Origin: Streptantibioticus cattleyicolor NRRL 8057 = DSM 46488
Lineage (GTDB): Bacteria; Actinomycetota; Actinomycetes; Streptomycetales; Streptomycetaceae
NCBI RefSeq assembly: GCF_000240165.1
Contig: NC_017586.1
Location: forward strand, 3,100,001 to 3,164,000
DNA length: 64,000 bases
Direction of reading: 5' to 3'
The translations under genes were made by a program, and so were the position numbers. The notes beneath the pieces are model-generated. The model made no database searches. It had not been told where the DNA came from and saw only the letters and a list, made by a program, of their open reading frames with translations. This document shows positions 17,260 through 26,520 of this stretch, one piece after another (the first letter of the stretch is position 1; each line of letters begins with the position of its first letter).

Positions 17260-17289
17260 ACGGCCCCCGTCACGTGAGGCGGGGGCCGT
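17260..17289 (+). terminator. Terminator after Dabb gene
   Basis: ACGGCCCCCG pairs with CGGGGGCCGT (10-bp stem, 10-base loop), 50 bp past the stop. Confidence 0.7.
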
Positions 17290-17438
17290 CGTCGTATCAC
17301 CCAACAGGCCATCAACACGGCGATTTACGGTGCTTGCGCACAGTGGACATGTCTTGTGATGCTATGACCGCTTTTGCCGGACGAGTGGATCGACCAGCGG
17401 GCCGGAGCAGGGCCGCGTGGACCGTTGAGGGGTGGTGT

Positions 17439-18587
17439 GTGCCGTTGCCGGCCCGGACTGCACCCGCACCGCTCGCCGACTCCGCCGGGCGGCCGGTCCC
17501 GGAGGTGGACCCCGCCCCGGCGCCGGCCCCGGAGCCCGCCGAGCCCGTGGCCCCGGCCGGCGAAGGCCCCGAGGAGCACGGAGACCACGGCGCCGTCGGA
17601 GAGGCGGAGACCTCGGTGCGGGAGAGCGCGGCGGCGCGGGCCCCGAGCCCGGCCGGTGACGCGACCGCGTGCGCTCCGGCGCCCGGGATCCCGGCGCACG
17701 CCGTTCCGTCCGCCTCCGGCGCCCCTGACGCCGCCGCGCCGGCCGGGCCCGGGGAGTCCGCGGAGCCGCCGCAGGAGGGCGCCCCCGGCGCGCGTACGGG
17801 GCGTTCGCGCCCTCCGCGCAGTGCCCGGGCGGCTGACGCGCGCGCGCTCACCCAGGTGCTCTTCCAGCAGTTGTCCGGGCTGGAGCCGGGCACCCCGGAG
17901 CACGCCCGGGTGCGGGCCGCGCTGATCGAGATCAACCTGCCGCTGGTGCGGTACGCCGCGGCCCGCTTCCGCAGCCGCAACGAGCCGATGGAGGACGTGG
18001 TCCAGGTCGGCACCATCGGGCTGATCAACGCCATCGACCGCTTCGACCCGGACCGCGGGGTGCAGTTCCCGACGTTCGCCATGCCGACCGTGGTCGGGGA
18101 GATCAAACGTTACTTCAGGGACAACGTGCGCACCGTCCACGTACCGCGGCGGCTGCACGAGCTGTGGGTGCAGGTGAGCGGGGCCATCGAGGACCTGACC
18201 GTGCTGCACGGGCGGTCGCCGACGACCGCCGAGATCGCCGGGCGCCTCGGGCTCTCCGAGGAGGAGGTGCTCGCCTGCCTGGAGGCCGGCCGGGCGTATC
18301 ACGCCACCTCGCTGGAGGCCGCGCAGGAGGGCGACGGCGCCCCCGGCCTGCTGGACCGGCTCGGCTACGAGGACCCCGAGCTGACCGGGGTCGAACACCG
18401 CGATCTGGTGCGCCATCTGCTGGTGCAGCTGCCGGAACGCGAGCGGCGGATCCTGCTGCTGCGCTACTTCGGCAACTTGACGCAGTCGCAGATCAGTGCC
18501 GAGCTGGGGGTTTCGCAGATGCACGTCTCCCGGCTACTTTCACGGAGCTTCGCCCGACTGCGATCCGCAAACCAGCTCGAACCGTAG
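17439..18587 (+). CDS. sigF: SigB/SigF-class RNA polymerase sigma factor
   Basis: 382 residues. A long Pro/Ala/Glu-rich N-terminal extension (about 1-130) precedes sigma regions 2-4. Region 2 has [20 protein letters not shown] and [15 protein letters not shown]; region 3 has [20 protein letters not shown]; region 4.2 has [21 protein letters not shown]. This group controls stress and late sporulation genes in Streptomyces; SigF is the spore-maturation member with such an extension. GTG 17439 has GAGGGG (17427-17432). It is followed 173 bp downstream by a close paralogue. No anti-sigma gene is adjacent. Confidence 0.85.
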   Translation: MPLPARTAPAPLADSAGRPVPEVDPAPAPAPEPAEPVAPAGEGPEEHGDHGAVGEAETSVRESAAARAPSPAGDATACAPAPGIPAHAVPSASGAPDAAAPAGPGESAEPPQEGAPGARTGRSRPPRSARAADARALTQVLFQQLSGLEPGTPEHARVRAALIEINLPLVRYAAARFRSRNEPMEDVVQVGTIGLINAIDRFDPDRGVQFPTFAMPTVVGEIKRYFRDNVRTVHVPRRLHELWVQVSGAIEDLTVLHGRSPTTAEIAGRLGLSEEEVLACLEAGRAYHATSLEAAQEGDGAPGLLDRLGYEDPELTGVEHRDLVRHLLVQLPERERRILLLRYFGNLTQSQISAELGVSQMHVSRLLSRSFARLRSANQLEP

Positions 18588-18760
18588 TCAGCGGGAGCGA
18601 TGCCGGCACCGTTCAACCCGTGCAAATAAATCGACTTGGCGCTACAGCGCGTTGCCGACATGTGACATTCTGCTTGAACTGCGTTTGCCGCGGCCCGGCC
18701 TCCGGTATGCAGGGGGAGGAACCGTCGCTCGCGACCCGTCCGCGACCTCAAGGGGGTGGC

Positions 18761-19591
18761 ATGTCCGTAGAAGTGGGCAGTCAGAAGGTGCTTCCGCTCG
18801 ATGCGCCGGACGCCGCCGAATGCGGCGCGGCCATCAACACGCGCACCCTGTCCCGTTCGCTCTTCATGCGGCTCGCCGAACTCCCGCCGGACAGCCCGGA
18901 CCGGGGCTACGTCCGGGACACCCTGATCGAGCTCAACCTCCCGCTGGTGCGGTACGCCGCGGCCCGCTTCCGCAGCCGCAACGAGCCGATGGAGGACATC
19001 GTCCAGGTCGGCACGATCGGGCTGATCAAGGCGATCGACCGGTTCGACTGCAACCGGGGCGTGGAGTTCCCGACCTTCGCCATGCCCACCGTGGTCGGCG
19101 AGATCAAGCGCTTCTTCCGGGACACCTCCTGGTCGGTCCGGGTCCCGCGGCGCCTCCAGGAGCTGCGGCTGGCGCTGACCAAGGCCAGTGACGAGCTGGC
19201 CCAGCGGCTCGACCGCTCCCCCACGGTCGCCGAACTCGCCGCCGTGCTCAAGGTTTCCGAGGAGGACGTGGTCGACGGACTCGCCGTCGGCAACGCCTAC
19301 ACCGCCAGCTCGCTGGACTCCCCGCCGCCCGAGGAGGACGGCGGCGAGGGCTCCCTCGCCGACCGGCTCGGCTACGAGGACAGCGCCCTGGAGGGCGTGG
19401 AGTACCGCGAGTCGCTCAAGCCGCTGCTGGCCCAACTGCCGCCCCGCGAGCGGCGGATCATCATGCTGCGCTTCTTCGCCAACATGACGCAGTCGCAGAT
19501 CGGCGAGGAGGTCGGCATCTCCCAGATGCACGTCTCCCGGCTGCTCACCCGCACCCTGGCCCAGCTCCGCGAGGGGCTCACGGCCGAATGA
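18761..19591 (+). CDS. SigB-class sigma factor, SigN-like
   Basis: 276 residues, regions 2-4 nearly identical to the upstream sigma gene ([18 protein letters not shown] identical; [24 protein letters not shown] identical) but with a short N-terminus. In S. coelicolor the gene next to sigF is sigN; the match here is by position and similarity only. ATG 18761 has AGGGGG (18751-18756). Followed by a terminator. Expected to direct RNA polymerase to SigB-type promoters in development or stress. Confidence 0.82.
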   Translation: MSVEVGSQKVLPLDAPDAAECGAAINTRTLSRSLFMRLAELPPDSPDRGYVRDTLIELNLPLVRYAAARFRSRNEPMEDIVQVGTIGLIKAIDRFDCNRGVEFPTFAMPTVVGEIKRFFRDTSWSVRVPRRLQELRLALTKASDELAQRLDRSPTVAELAAVLKVSEEDVVDGLAVGNAYTASSLDSPPPEEDGGEGSLADRLGYEDSALEGVEYRESLKPLLAQLPPRERRIIMLRFFANMTQSQIGEEVGISQMHVSRLLTRTLAQLREGLTAE

Positions 19592-19596
19592 GGGTC

Positions 19597-19626
19597 CACG
19601 GGCCGTCGCCGACCGGGCGGCCCGTG
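19597..19626 (+). terminator. Terminator after SigN-like gene
   Basis: CACGGGCCG pairs with CGGCCCGTG (9-bp stem, 12-base loop), just after the stop codon at 19591. Confidence 0.6.
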
Positions 19627-19724
19627 CCCGGAACGGAACGGGGCCGGTGCGCTTACCACATCCCGTTCCACGGCGGACAGGTTCTCACCGATCACCACCG
19701 TAATTCCCCGTCGCCGTCCACATT

Positions 19725-19739
19725 CTGACTGAGCGTCAG
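19725..19739. promoter_or_regulatory. CTGAC-N5-GTCAG inverted repeat, TetR-type candidate operator
   Basis: CTGAC-TGAGC-GTCAG ends 12 bp before the ATG of the next gene. The same arms occur at 52380-52394 upstream of the ChsH2-like operon. Confidence 0.4.
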
Positions 19740-19751
19740 TATTCTGGCGCG

Positions 19752-20624
19752 ATGGTCCGCATACCCGGCCGCCCGGCCACGGGAGGGCGGCGCGCCAGGT
19801 CCCCCCGGCATCCTCTGCCGCGTTGGCACACGCTCCCGGCGAGCCGGCGGCGCGCTCTGACGGCTTCCGCCGCGACGGTGAGCGCGGCGCTGCTGGCCTG
19901 GCTGGCGTTGTTCGGCGGCACCGGCAGCGGGGGCGGCTACCTCGCCTCCGGCGCCGACGGGCCGACCGGTCCGCGCCACCTGGTGCCCCCGGACGCCAAG
20001 GTCTCGTTCGTCCCGTTGCCCGGATCGTCCGGCCCGGCGCGCGGTGCGCCGGATCCGCCGGCGGCGGCACCGTCCGCGTCCGGCCCGGCCGCCTCCCGGA
20101 TCGCGCCGTCCACGTCCCCGCCGGCGACGCCGACGCCGACGCCCTCCACCGGAGAACCGGCGAACCCCGGGCCCGTTCCCGTACCCCCCGGACCGCCGGA
20201 CAGCGGGCAGCCGCCGTCCGCGCGGCCCGCCCGGCTCACCATGGACGACCCGGTACGCGCACCCGGTGACCAGCGCTGGTGCGACGAGGTCACCGTCGTC
20301 TTCACCGACACCGGCGACCTGCCGGTGACCTCCGGCACGGTGACCTTCGCCACCCACGTCATCGGGCTGCTCGGCACCGACTGGGCCACCGTGACGACCA
20401 CCCGGCCGGTGCCCGTCCCGATCGCGGGCGGGCGCAGCGTGCGGCGCGCCTACCAGGTGTGCGTGGACGCCTGGCGGGTGCCGCTGGGGATGCACGTCGA
20501 GACGCGCTCGGTACGGCTCGGCGGAGCGGACGGGTCCGGGTCAGAGCGCGAGGTACGCGACGACCGCGACGACGACCACGGCGAGCACGATGCCGACGAT
20601 CAGGCCGGTGCGCGGGCCGCGTGA
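19752..20624 (+). CDS. Putative membrane-anchored Pro-rich protein
   Basis: 290 residues. The Arg-rich N-terminus precedes one membrane helix (LTASAATVSAALLAWLALF, about 36-55). Then come a Gly patch and a long Pro/Ala/Ser spacer, and a beta-rich domain (LTMDDPVRAPGDQRWCDEVT, VTSGTVTFATHVIGLLGTDW) with two Cys that could form a disulfide. The tail is strongly charged (DDRDDDHGEHDADD). Not assigned to a family. The last 84 bp overlap the convergent small membrane gene. No clear ribosome-binding site precedes ATG 19752. Confidence 0.65.
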   Translation: MVRIPGRPATGGRRARSPRHPLPRWHTLPASRRRALTASAATVSAALLAWLALFGGTGSGGGYLASGADGPTGPRHLVPPDAKVSFVPLPGSSGPARGAPDPPAAAPSASGPAASRIAPSTSPPATPTPTPSTGEPANPGPVPVPPGPPDSGQPPSARPARLTMDDPVRAPGDQRWCDEVTVVFTDTGDLPVTSGTVTFATHVIGLLGTDWATVTTTRPVPVPIAGGRSVRRAYQVCVDAWRVPLGMHVETRSVRLGGADGSGSEREVRDDRDDDHGEHDADDQAGARAA

Positions 20625-20765
20625 GGTGCCGTAGGTGGTCGCCGCACCGGCCGCCGGAGCCCGTTCGGCACCCTCGTCGACGAAGGCGCGGAACATCTGG
20701 GTGCTGCCGGCGGGGTCGTACGCCTGGCCCTGGTTGGGCCCCTGGTTCGGGGGGTAGTCAGCCAT
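20541..20765 (-). CDS. Small tail-anchored membrane protein
   Basis: 74 residues: MADYPPNQGPNQGQAYDP, a region with SRGPRTGLIVG, and a C-terminal membrane helix (LIVGIVLAVVVVAVVAYLAL) ending at the last residue. Similar short proteins occur widely in Streptomyces; role unknown. Divergent from the aldo/keto reductase gene, 88 bp apart; its 3' end overlaps the neighbouring convergent gene. Confidence 0.75.
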   Translation of the reverse strand: MADYPPNQGPNQGQAYDPAGSTQMFRAFVDEGAERAPAAGAATTYGTSRGPRTGLIVGIVLAVVVVAVVAYLAL

Positions 20766-20853
20766 GACGCAGGACCCTAGCGAAACGGCGGCCCAATACA
20801 CCACCGGACGAGGTCCGCGCGGGGAAACGCGGGACGGCGTAGGGTCGTTGGAC

Positions 20854-21789
20854 ATGGCACGCATCGGAAGTTCTGATCTCGACGTCTTCCCGCTCGCGCT
20901 CGGCGGCAACGTCTTCGGCTGGACCGCCGACGAACGCGAGTCGTTCGCCGTACTGGACGCCTACCGGGCGGCCGGCGGCAACTTCATCGACACCGCCGAC
21001 GTCTACTCCATCTGGGCCGAGGGCAACCCCGGCGGCACCTCGGAGACCGTCCTGGGCAACTGGATGGCCTCCCGCGGCAACCGGGACGAGCTGGTGATCG
21101 CCACCAAGGTCGGCGCCCACCCCGACTTCAAGGGGCTGCGCGCCGGGACGATCAAGAGCGCGGTGGAGCACTCGCTGCGCCGGCTGCGTACCGACCGCAT
21201 CGACCTGTACTACACCCACTACGACGACCCGGACACGCCCGTCGAGGAGTTCCTCGGCGCCCTCGACTCCCTGGTCGAGGAGGGCAAGGTCCGGCACATC
21301 GGCGCCTCCAACATCAGCGCCGAGCGGCTGTCCGAGGCGCTGGCCGCCTCCAAGCGCGAGGGGCTCGCCTCCTACGTGGCGCTCCAGCCGCACTACAACC
21401 TCGTCGAGCGCGACGCGTACGAGGGGCCGCTGGCCGAGGTGGTCGCCGAGCACGGGCTGTCGGCGGTGCCGTACTACGCGCTCGCCTCCGGCTTCCTGAC
21501 CGGCAAGTACCGTCCCGGTGCCGAGGTGGACAGCGCGCGGGCCGGTAGCGCCGCCCGGTACCTGGAGGGCGAGAAGGGGCCGCGGGTGCTGGCCGCGCTG
21601 GACGAGGTGGCACGGGCGCACGACGCCGCGCCGGCCACGGTGGCGCTGGCCTGGCTCGCCGCCCAGCCGACGGTGGCCGCGCCGATCGCCAGCGCCCGCA
21701 CGGTGGACCAGCTGCCCGCGCTGACGGCCGTGGCGGAGCTCACGCTGACCGAGCAGGAGCTGGCCAGGCTCACCGAGGCGTCCGCCTGA
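20854..21789 (+). CDS. Aldo/keto reductase
   Basis: 311 residues, TIM barrel. The catalytic tetrad is visible: Asp and Tyr in FIDTADVYS, Lys in IATKVG, His in YYTHYDD. The NADPH-binding end carries APIASARTVDQL. Reduces aldehydes or ketones with NADPH; substrate unknown. ATG 20854 starts at the usual MARIGSSDLDVFPLALGG. Ended by the terminator at 21809-21842. Confidence 0.93.
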   Translation: MARIGSSDLDVFPLALGGNVFGWTADERESFAVLDAYRAAGGNFIDTADVYSIWAEGNPGGTSETVLGNWMASRGNRDELVIATKVGAHPDFKGLRAGTIKSAVEHSLRRLRTDRIDLYYTHYDDPDTPVEEFLGALDSLVEEGKVRHIGASNISAERLSEALAASKREGLASYVALQPHYNLVERDAYEGPLAEVVAEHGLSAVPYYALASGFLTGKYRPGAEVDSARAGSAARYLEGEKGPRVLAALDEVARAHDAAPATVALAWLAAQPTVAAPIASARTVDQLPALTAVAELTLTEQELARLTEASA

Positions 21790-21808
21790 CACGACACGTC
21801 TTCGACGA

Positions 21809-21842
21809 CCGCGCCCGTCCTCGTCCCGGAGGGCGGGCGCGG
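21809..21842 (+). terminator. Terminator after aldo/keto reductase
   Basis: CCGCGCCCGTCC pairs with the GGGCGGGCGCGG arm, loop about 10 bases, followed by CCCTTTA. Confidence 0.65.
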
Positions 21843-21881
21843 CCCTTTACGCCCTCTTTACCGCCCGGTACGAAGATTCAT

Positions 21882-21925
21882 TTGCGTGTAGCAACTAACC
21901 AGGCTTACAGTTGCTTCAGGCAACT
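21882..21925 (+). promoter_or_regulatory. MarR-gene promoter with operator repeats
   Basis: TTGCGT (21882-21887), 18-bp spacer, TACAGT (21906-21911). A dyad AGTTGC-TTCAG-GCAACT (21909-21925) covers the -10 and start point. A further GCAACTA half site (21891-21897) lies in the spacer. This fits autorepression by the MarR product and control of the exporter operon. Confidence 0.6.
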
Positions 21926-21945
21926 AGTCCTGGCTGGGAGTGTTC

Positions 21946-22416
21946 ATGGCGACGCAGGAGCAGTGCGCGGAGCTGGTACGGCATTTCAGCGGACTGAGCG
22001 CGGTCAGCAGAGGGCTCGGCCGCGCGTTGCCGCCGGAGTGCCCACCCGCCTCGGTGGCGGTCCTGACCCTGCTCGCCCGGTACGGCGAGATGCGGACGGG
22101 CCGGCTGTCCGAGCGGCTGGGGGTGGACATGTCGGTGACCAGCCGGCACGTCGCCTATCTCGCGGACCGCGGGTGGATCGACCGCCACCCCGACCCACAA
22201 GACAAAAGATCACGGCTGCTGCGGCTGACGCCCCTCGGTGAACAGGCGCTGCGCGAGGCGTCCGACCGGATCGCCGAGGCGCTCGCCGACTTCCTCCGGG
22301 ACTGGACCGACGAGGACGTCTCGCAGCTCGCCACGCTCATGGCCCGGCTGCGCGCCAGCTTCGGGGACTGCCGGCCACGAGCGGCCCACCCGAACGCGTC
22401 CCGCACCGGCGGCTGA
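21946..22416 (+). CDS. MarR-family repressor of the adjacent exporter
   Basis: 156 residues. The winged helix shows RTGRLSERLGVDMSVTSRHV (recognition helix) and the wing DRHPDPQDKRSRLLRLT. Dimerisation helices flank it. Ligand-released repressors of this family usually control neighbouring drug exporters; here the DHA2-type MFS gene starts 128 bp downstream. ATG 21946 has GGGAG (21936-21940). An operator-like AGTTGC/GCAACT repeat overlaps the promoter. Confidence 0.9.
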   Translation: MATQEQCAELVRHFSGLSAVSRGLGRALPPECPPASVAVLTLLARYGEMRTGRLSERLGVDMSVTSRHVAYLADRGWIDRHPDPQDKRSRLLRLTPLGEQALREASDRIAEALADFLRDWTDEDVSQLATLMARLRASFGDCRPRAAHPNASRTGG

Positions 22417-22544
22417 CGCGGCACCGAAAGCAAGAAGCAGGACGGCACGACGCGTCACGGCCCATGGCGGCACGCGCGTCCACGGCACCACACCGCCCGC
22501 ACGGCGTGGTGCCACGGCCATGACGCGGACTGGAGAAGGAGACG

Positions 22545-25091
22545 ATGGCAACGACCACACCACCCGGTGTGCGGAAGGCGGGCCCCAAGCACGGGCCCGC
22601 CGACCCCAAGCACGGAACGCACGGCCACCACCACGGCGGTGCCCCGGCCCCGATGACCCACCGGCAGATCCTGGAGGCGCTCTCCGGGCTGATGCTCGGC
22701 ATGTTCGTGGCGGTGCTCTCCTCCACGATCGTCTCCACCGCGCTGCCGACCATCCTCGCCGACATCGGCGGCGGCCAGAGCGCCTACACCTGGATCGTCA
22801 CGGCGGCGCTGCTCGCGGTCACCGCGACCACCCCGCTGTGGGGCAAGATGTCGGACCTGGTGAGCAAGAAGCTCCTGGTCCAGATAGCCCTCGTGCTCTA
22901 CATCGTGGCGTCGGTCGCGGCCGGTTTCTCGCAGAACGCGGGCATGCTCATCGCCTGCCGCGTTGTGCAGGGCGTCGGCGCCGGCGGTCTGTCCGCGCTC
23001 TCCCAGGTGATCATGGCGGCGATGATCTCGCCGCGTGAGCGGGGCCGTTACAGCGGCTACCTCGGCGCCACCTTCGCGGTGGCCACCGTCGGCGGTCCGC
23101 TCATCGGCGGCGTGATCACCGACACCAGCTGGCTCGGCTGGCGCTGGTGCTTCTACGTCGTGGTGCCCTTCGCGCTGATCGCGCTGGTGGTGCTCCAGAA
23201 GACCATCCACCTGCCGGTGGTGCGGAACAAGAAGAAGGTCGACTGGCTCGGCGCCTTCTTCGTCACCGCCGCGGTCTGCCTGATCATGGTCTGGGTCACC
23301 CTGGCCGGGGACAAGTACGACTGGATGTCGTGGCAGACCGCCGTGATGGTCCCGGGCGCCGTGGTGCTCGCGGCGATCTTCGTCCTGGTGGAGTTCAAGG
23401 CCGCCGAACCGATCATCCCGATGCGGCTGTTCCGCAACAAGACGATCAGCATCACCTCGCTGGCCAGCGTCTTCGTCGGCGTCGCGATGTACTCCGGCAC
23501 CGTCTTCCTCAGCCAGTACTTCCAGCTCTCCCGCGGCAAGACCCCGACCATGTCGGGTGTGATGACCATCCCCATGGTCGCCGGCCTCTTCCTGGCCTCG
23601 ATGGGCTCGGGACAGGTGATCACCCGTACCGGCCGCTGGAAGGCGTTCCTGATCGGCGGTGGCGTCTTCCTCACCGGCGGCGCCGCGCTGCTCGGCATGC
23701 TGCGCTCGGACACCCCGTACTGGCAGGTCGCCGTCTACATGGCGCTGATCGGCATCGGCGTCGGCCTGATGATGCAGAACCTGGTGCTCGCGGTGCAGAA
23801 CCAGGTGGCCCCCAAGGACCTGGGCTCGGCCAGCTCGCTGGTGACGTTCTTCCGGACGCTCGGCGGTGCCATCGGCGTCGCGGCGCTCGGCGCGGCCCTG
23901 TCGTCCCGCATCACCCACTACACCAAGGACGGCTTCGCCGCCCTCGGCATCCCGGTGCCCGCCTCCGGTGGCGGCGAGTCCGGCATCCCGGACCTGAAGA
24001 AGCTCCCGGCCGTGGTGCGCGGTGTGGTCGAGGGCGCCTACGGGCACGGCATCGGTGACGTCTTCCTGTACGCGGCGCCGTTCGCGTTCGTCGCGCTGCT
24101 GCTGGTGCTCTTCATCAAGGAGGTGCCGCTGCGCACCAACACCGGCCTCCAGCAGGCCGCCGGTGCCGCCGAGGGCACCCCGGAGCCGGCCCCGGCGCGG
24201 GCTTCGGCCACCATTTCCCAACCGGCCCTGGAGCCGGAGCTGGTCAGTGCGGCTGCCGGTGCGCAGTCGGCCGCCGCGTACGCCACCGCGGGTACGAGCC
24301 CGTACGGCGAGGAGGTTCCCATGAACGGCAGCATGATCCACGGATTCGTGCGCGGCGCCGACGGCTCCGCGGTCGGATCCGCGACCTTGACCCTGATCTC
24401 CCTCCAGGGCCGGCAGCTCGGCCGCGCCCTGGTCGGACCGGACGGCGGCTACAGCCTGGCGGCGCCCGGCCCGGGCAGCTACGTGCTGATCGCGGCGGCC
24501 GACGGCCACCAGCCGCAGGCGTCCACCGTGGTCGTCGGCGACGGTCCGCTCGGCTACGACGTGATGCTGGCCGGCACCAGCGGGCTGGCCGGTGCCGTCC
24601 GCGCGGCGGCCGACGGGCAGCCGGTGGCCGACGCCATGGTCGTCGTCACCGACGTCCGCGGCGAGGTGCTGGCCACCGCCAAGACCGGCGAGTCGGGCAC
24701 CTTCAGCTTCGAGGAGCTGACCCCCGGCAGCTTCACGGTGGCCGTCAACGCCGCCGCGTTCCGCCCGGTGGCGCTGCCGGTCGAGGTGGACGGCCAGGGG
24801 ATCACCCGGATCGAGGTGGAGCTGGCCTCCGGTGCCCAGCTCCAGGGCGTGGTGCGGGCCGGGGCGGAACACCGTCCGCTGGCCGACGCCCGGGTCACGC
24901 TGATCGACGCGGCGGGCAACGTCGCGGGCACCGCCACCACCGGTGAGGACGGTTCGTACGCCTTCACCGACCTGGACGCCGGCGACTACACGCTCATCGC
25001 CGCCGGTTACCCGCCGGTCGCCACCTCGCTCTCCGTGGACGGGCGGGGCACCGACGGGCACGATGTGGAACTCGGCCACCCGGACGAGTGA
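22545..25091 (+). CDS. DHA2 (EmrB/QacA) MFS exporter fused to three carboxypeptidase-regulatory-like domains
   Basis: 848 residues. A His/Gly-rich cytoplasmic N-terminus (HGTHGHHHGG) precedes a 14-helix MFS unit (about 36-540) with the DHA2 motif C region (GATFAVATVGGPLIGG) and motif A-like GKMSDLVSKK. After a Pro/Ala linker (541-590), three tandem ~80-residue beta-sandwiches follow (from about 592, 680 and 760), each with a DG(G/T)Y- or GTFSF-type strand, of the CarboxypepD_reg/Cna-B kind. Exports a drug-like molecule by proton antiport; the appended domains are unusual for MFS and probably bind a partner. Preceded by AGAAGGAG. Operon with marR and the YceI gene. Confidence 0.92.
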   Translation: MATTTPPGVRKAGPKHGPADPKHGTHGHHHGGAPAPMTHRQILEALSGLMLGMFVAVLSSTIVSTALPTILADIGGGQSAYTWIVTAALLAVTATTPLWGKMSDLVSKKLLVQIALVLYIVASVAAGFSQNAGMLIACRVVQGVGAGGLSALSQVIMAAMISPRERGRYSGYLGATFAVATVGGPLIGGVITDTSWLGWRWCFYVVVPFALIALVVLQKTIHLPVVRNKKKVDWLGAFFVTAAVCLIMVWVTLAGDKYDWMSWQTAVMVPGAVVLAAIFVLVEFKAAEPIIPMRLFRNKTISITSLASVFVGVAMYSGTVFLSQYFQLSRGKTPTMSGVMTIPMVAGLFLASMGSGQVITRTGRWKAFLIGGGVFLTGGAALLGMLRSDTPYWQVAVYMALIGIGVGLMMQNLVLAVQNQVAPKDLGSASSLVTFFRTLGGAIGVAALGAALSSRITHYTKDGFAALGIPVPASGGGESGIPDLKKLPAVVRGVVEGAYGHGIGDVFLYAAPFAFVALLLVLFIKEVPLRTNTGLQQAAGAAEGTPEPAPARASATISQPALEPELVSAAAGAQSAAAYATAGTSPYGEEVPMNGSMIHGFVRGADGSAVGSATLTLISLQGRQLGRALVGPDGGYSLAAPGPGSYVLIAAADGHQPQASTVVVGDGPLGYDVMLAGTSGLAGAVRAAADGQPVADAMVVVTDVRGEVLATAKTGESGTFSFEELTPGSFTVAVNAAAFRPVALPVEVDGQGITRIEVELASGAQLQGVVRAGAEHRPLADARVTLIDAAGNVAGTATTGEDGSYAFTDLDAGDYTLIAAGYPPVATSLSVDGRGTDGHDVELGHPDE

Positions 25092-25229
25092 GACCGCAAG
25101 CGACTGGCCCGCGCACACCAGCGGAGGGGCGCGGGCCAGTTCGGGGGAAGACGGGTTCCGGCCGGCGGCCGGGCAGGGGACGGCCACGGCCGTCCGGCCG
25201 GAGCCCGCACCATACGATCAGGAGCAGCT

Positions 25230-26087
25230 ATGACCACTCACACGGGTGAGGGCACCACCTCGGGCAACAACGGTCTTCGGGCCCGGGTACGGACCAAGGA
25301 CGGCTGGGCGGTGCAGCACGCCGTGCTCACCGTCACCGACATGACGGGCCAGCAGGTACTGCGGGCCACCACGGACGACGAGGGCCAGGTGCGCACCGAG
25401 CCGCTGCCGCAGGGCGCGTACACGGTGATCGTCACGGCCGTCGGCTACCAGCCGGCCGCCTCCACCGCGATCGTCCCCGCCTCCGGCCGGGCCGACCTGG
25501 GCAACCTGGTCCTCGCCCGGCAGGGCGGCGTGGAGCTGCCGCCGCCGGGGCCGTGGACCATCGACCCGGTGCACTCCACGGTGGGCGCGGTCGCCCAGCA
25601 CCTGGGCATCTCCAGCGTGCGCGGCCACTTCACCGAGTTCCGCGGGCAGATCGAGATCGCGGAGAACATCGAGGACTCCCGGGTCTCCGCCGCGATCAGC
25701 GCCGCGAGCATCGACACCGGCAACAAGATGCGCGACGACCACCTGAAGTCCCCCGACTTCCTCAACGTCGACGTGCACCCGGAGATCACCTACGTCAGCA
25801 CCGGTCCGGTCACCCCGGCCGGCCCGGACCGCTGGACGGTCCCCGGTGAGCTGACCATGAACGCGCTGACCCGGCCGGTCGACCTCGACCTGACCTACCT
25901 GGGCACCGGCCCCGACCCCTGGGGCGGCACCCGGGCGGCCTTCCACGCCACCGCCGAACTGCGGCGCGAGGACTTCGCCATGAACTACAACCAGGTCCTC
26001 CAGGCCGGCATCGCCGCCATCGGCACCACCCTCCGCGTCGAACTGGACATCCAGGCCGTGCAGGGCTCGTCACTGCCGATGGGCTGA
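25230..26087 (+). CDS. YceI-family lipocalin-like protein with N-terminal carboxypeptidase-regulatory-like domain
   Basis: 285 residues. Residues ~15-95 repeat the fold appended to the upstream MFS protein (LTVTDMTGQQVLRATTDDEG, LPQGAYTVIVTAVGYQPAAS). Residues ~105-280 are YceI (WTIDPVHSTVGAVAQHLG, VRGHFTEFRG, SPDFLNVDVHPEITY, LTMNALTRPVDLDLTYLG), a barrel that binds isoprenoid or amide lipids in other bacteria. No signal peptide, so probably cytoplasmic. CAGGAG precedes ATG 25230. Shared domain and operon suggest it works with the exporter, perhaps presenting its cargo (inference). Confidence 0.9.
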   Translation: MTTHTGEGTTSGNNGLRARVRTKDGWAVQHAVLTVTDMTGQQVLRATTDDEGQVRTEPLPQGAYTVIVTAVGYQPAASTAIVPASGRADLGNLVLARQGGVELPPPGPWTIDPVHSTVGAVAQHLGISSVRGHFTEFRGQIEIAENIEDSRVSAAISAASIDTGNKMRDDHLKSPDFLNVDVHPEITYVSTGPVTPAGPDRWTVPGELTMNALTRPVDLDLTYLGTGPDPWGGTRAAFHATAELRREDFAMNYNQVLQAGIAAIGTTLRVELDIQAVQGSSLPMG

Positions 26088-26520
26088 GCGGGACGGAATC
26101 CCCGTGCGTGAAGCGGCCGGGCCCCTGGGAGGGGGCCCGGCCGTTGGTGTGTGGTGGGTGCTCATCGGATGGGGACGGGAGGCGTACGGTGACGCGCGGG
26201 GCGTTCGAGCCGTGGCAGCCGCCGGGCGAGGCGTGACCACAGGGCCGCCGGGCGGAGCGGGCCGCGATCGCCGGAATGCGGGGCCGGCAGGGGAGGTCCG
26301 GCCCACCGGGCGGGGCAGACGTGACACGCGGTGGGGGCGCGTCGGAGGCGCGGGGCGTGCGCGGTCCGCCAGGGGCGCCGGGGCGCCCGGTCCGGCAGGC
26401 CGTCGAGAGGCAGGGGCCGCCGGCCGGGACGGGGCGGTGATCCGTCGGGCCACCCGCCGGGGCGGGGGCGCGAGTTGTCCGCCGGGCGCCGGGGAGCACG
26501 GCGGGGCGTACGGTGGCGGC
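26088..26520. other. Intergenic region after YceI gene
   Basis: Contains a terminator (CGGCCGGGCCCC / GGGGCCCGGCCG, 26114-26143) and about 370 bp of GC-rich sequence in which I see no gene. The next gene starts at 26521. Confidence 0.6.

Noticed and set aside
17270-17280. Third parS-like site (TCACGTGAGG)
   Set aside because: Only the CACGTG core matches; the AAA/TTT flanks needed for parS are missing and the sequence is the loop of a terminator.
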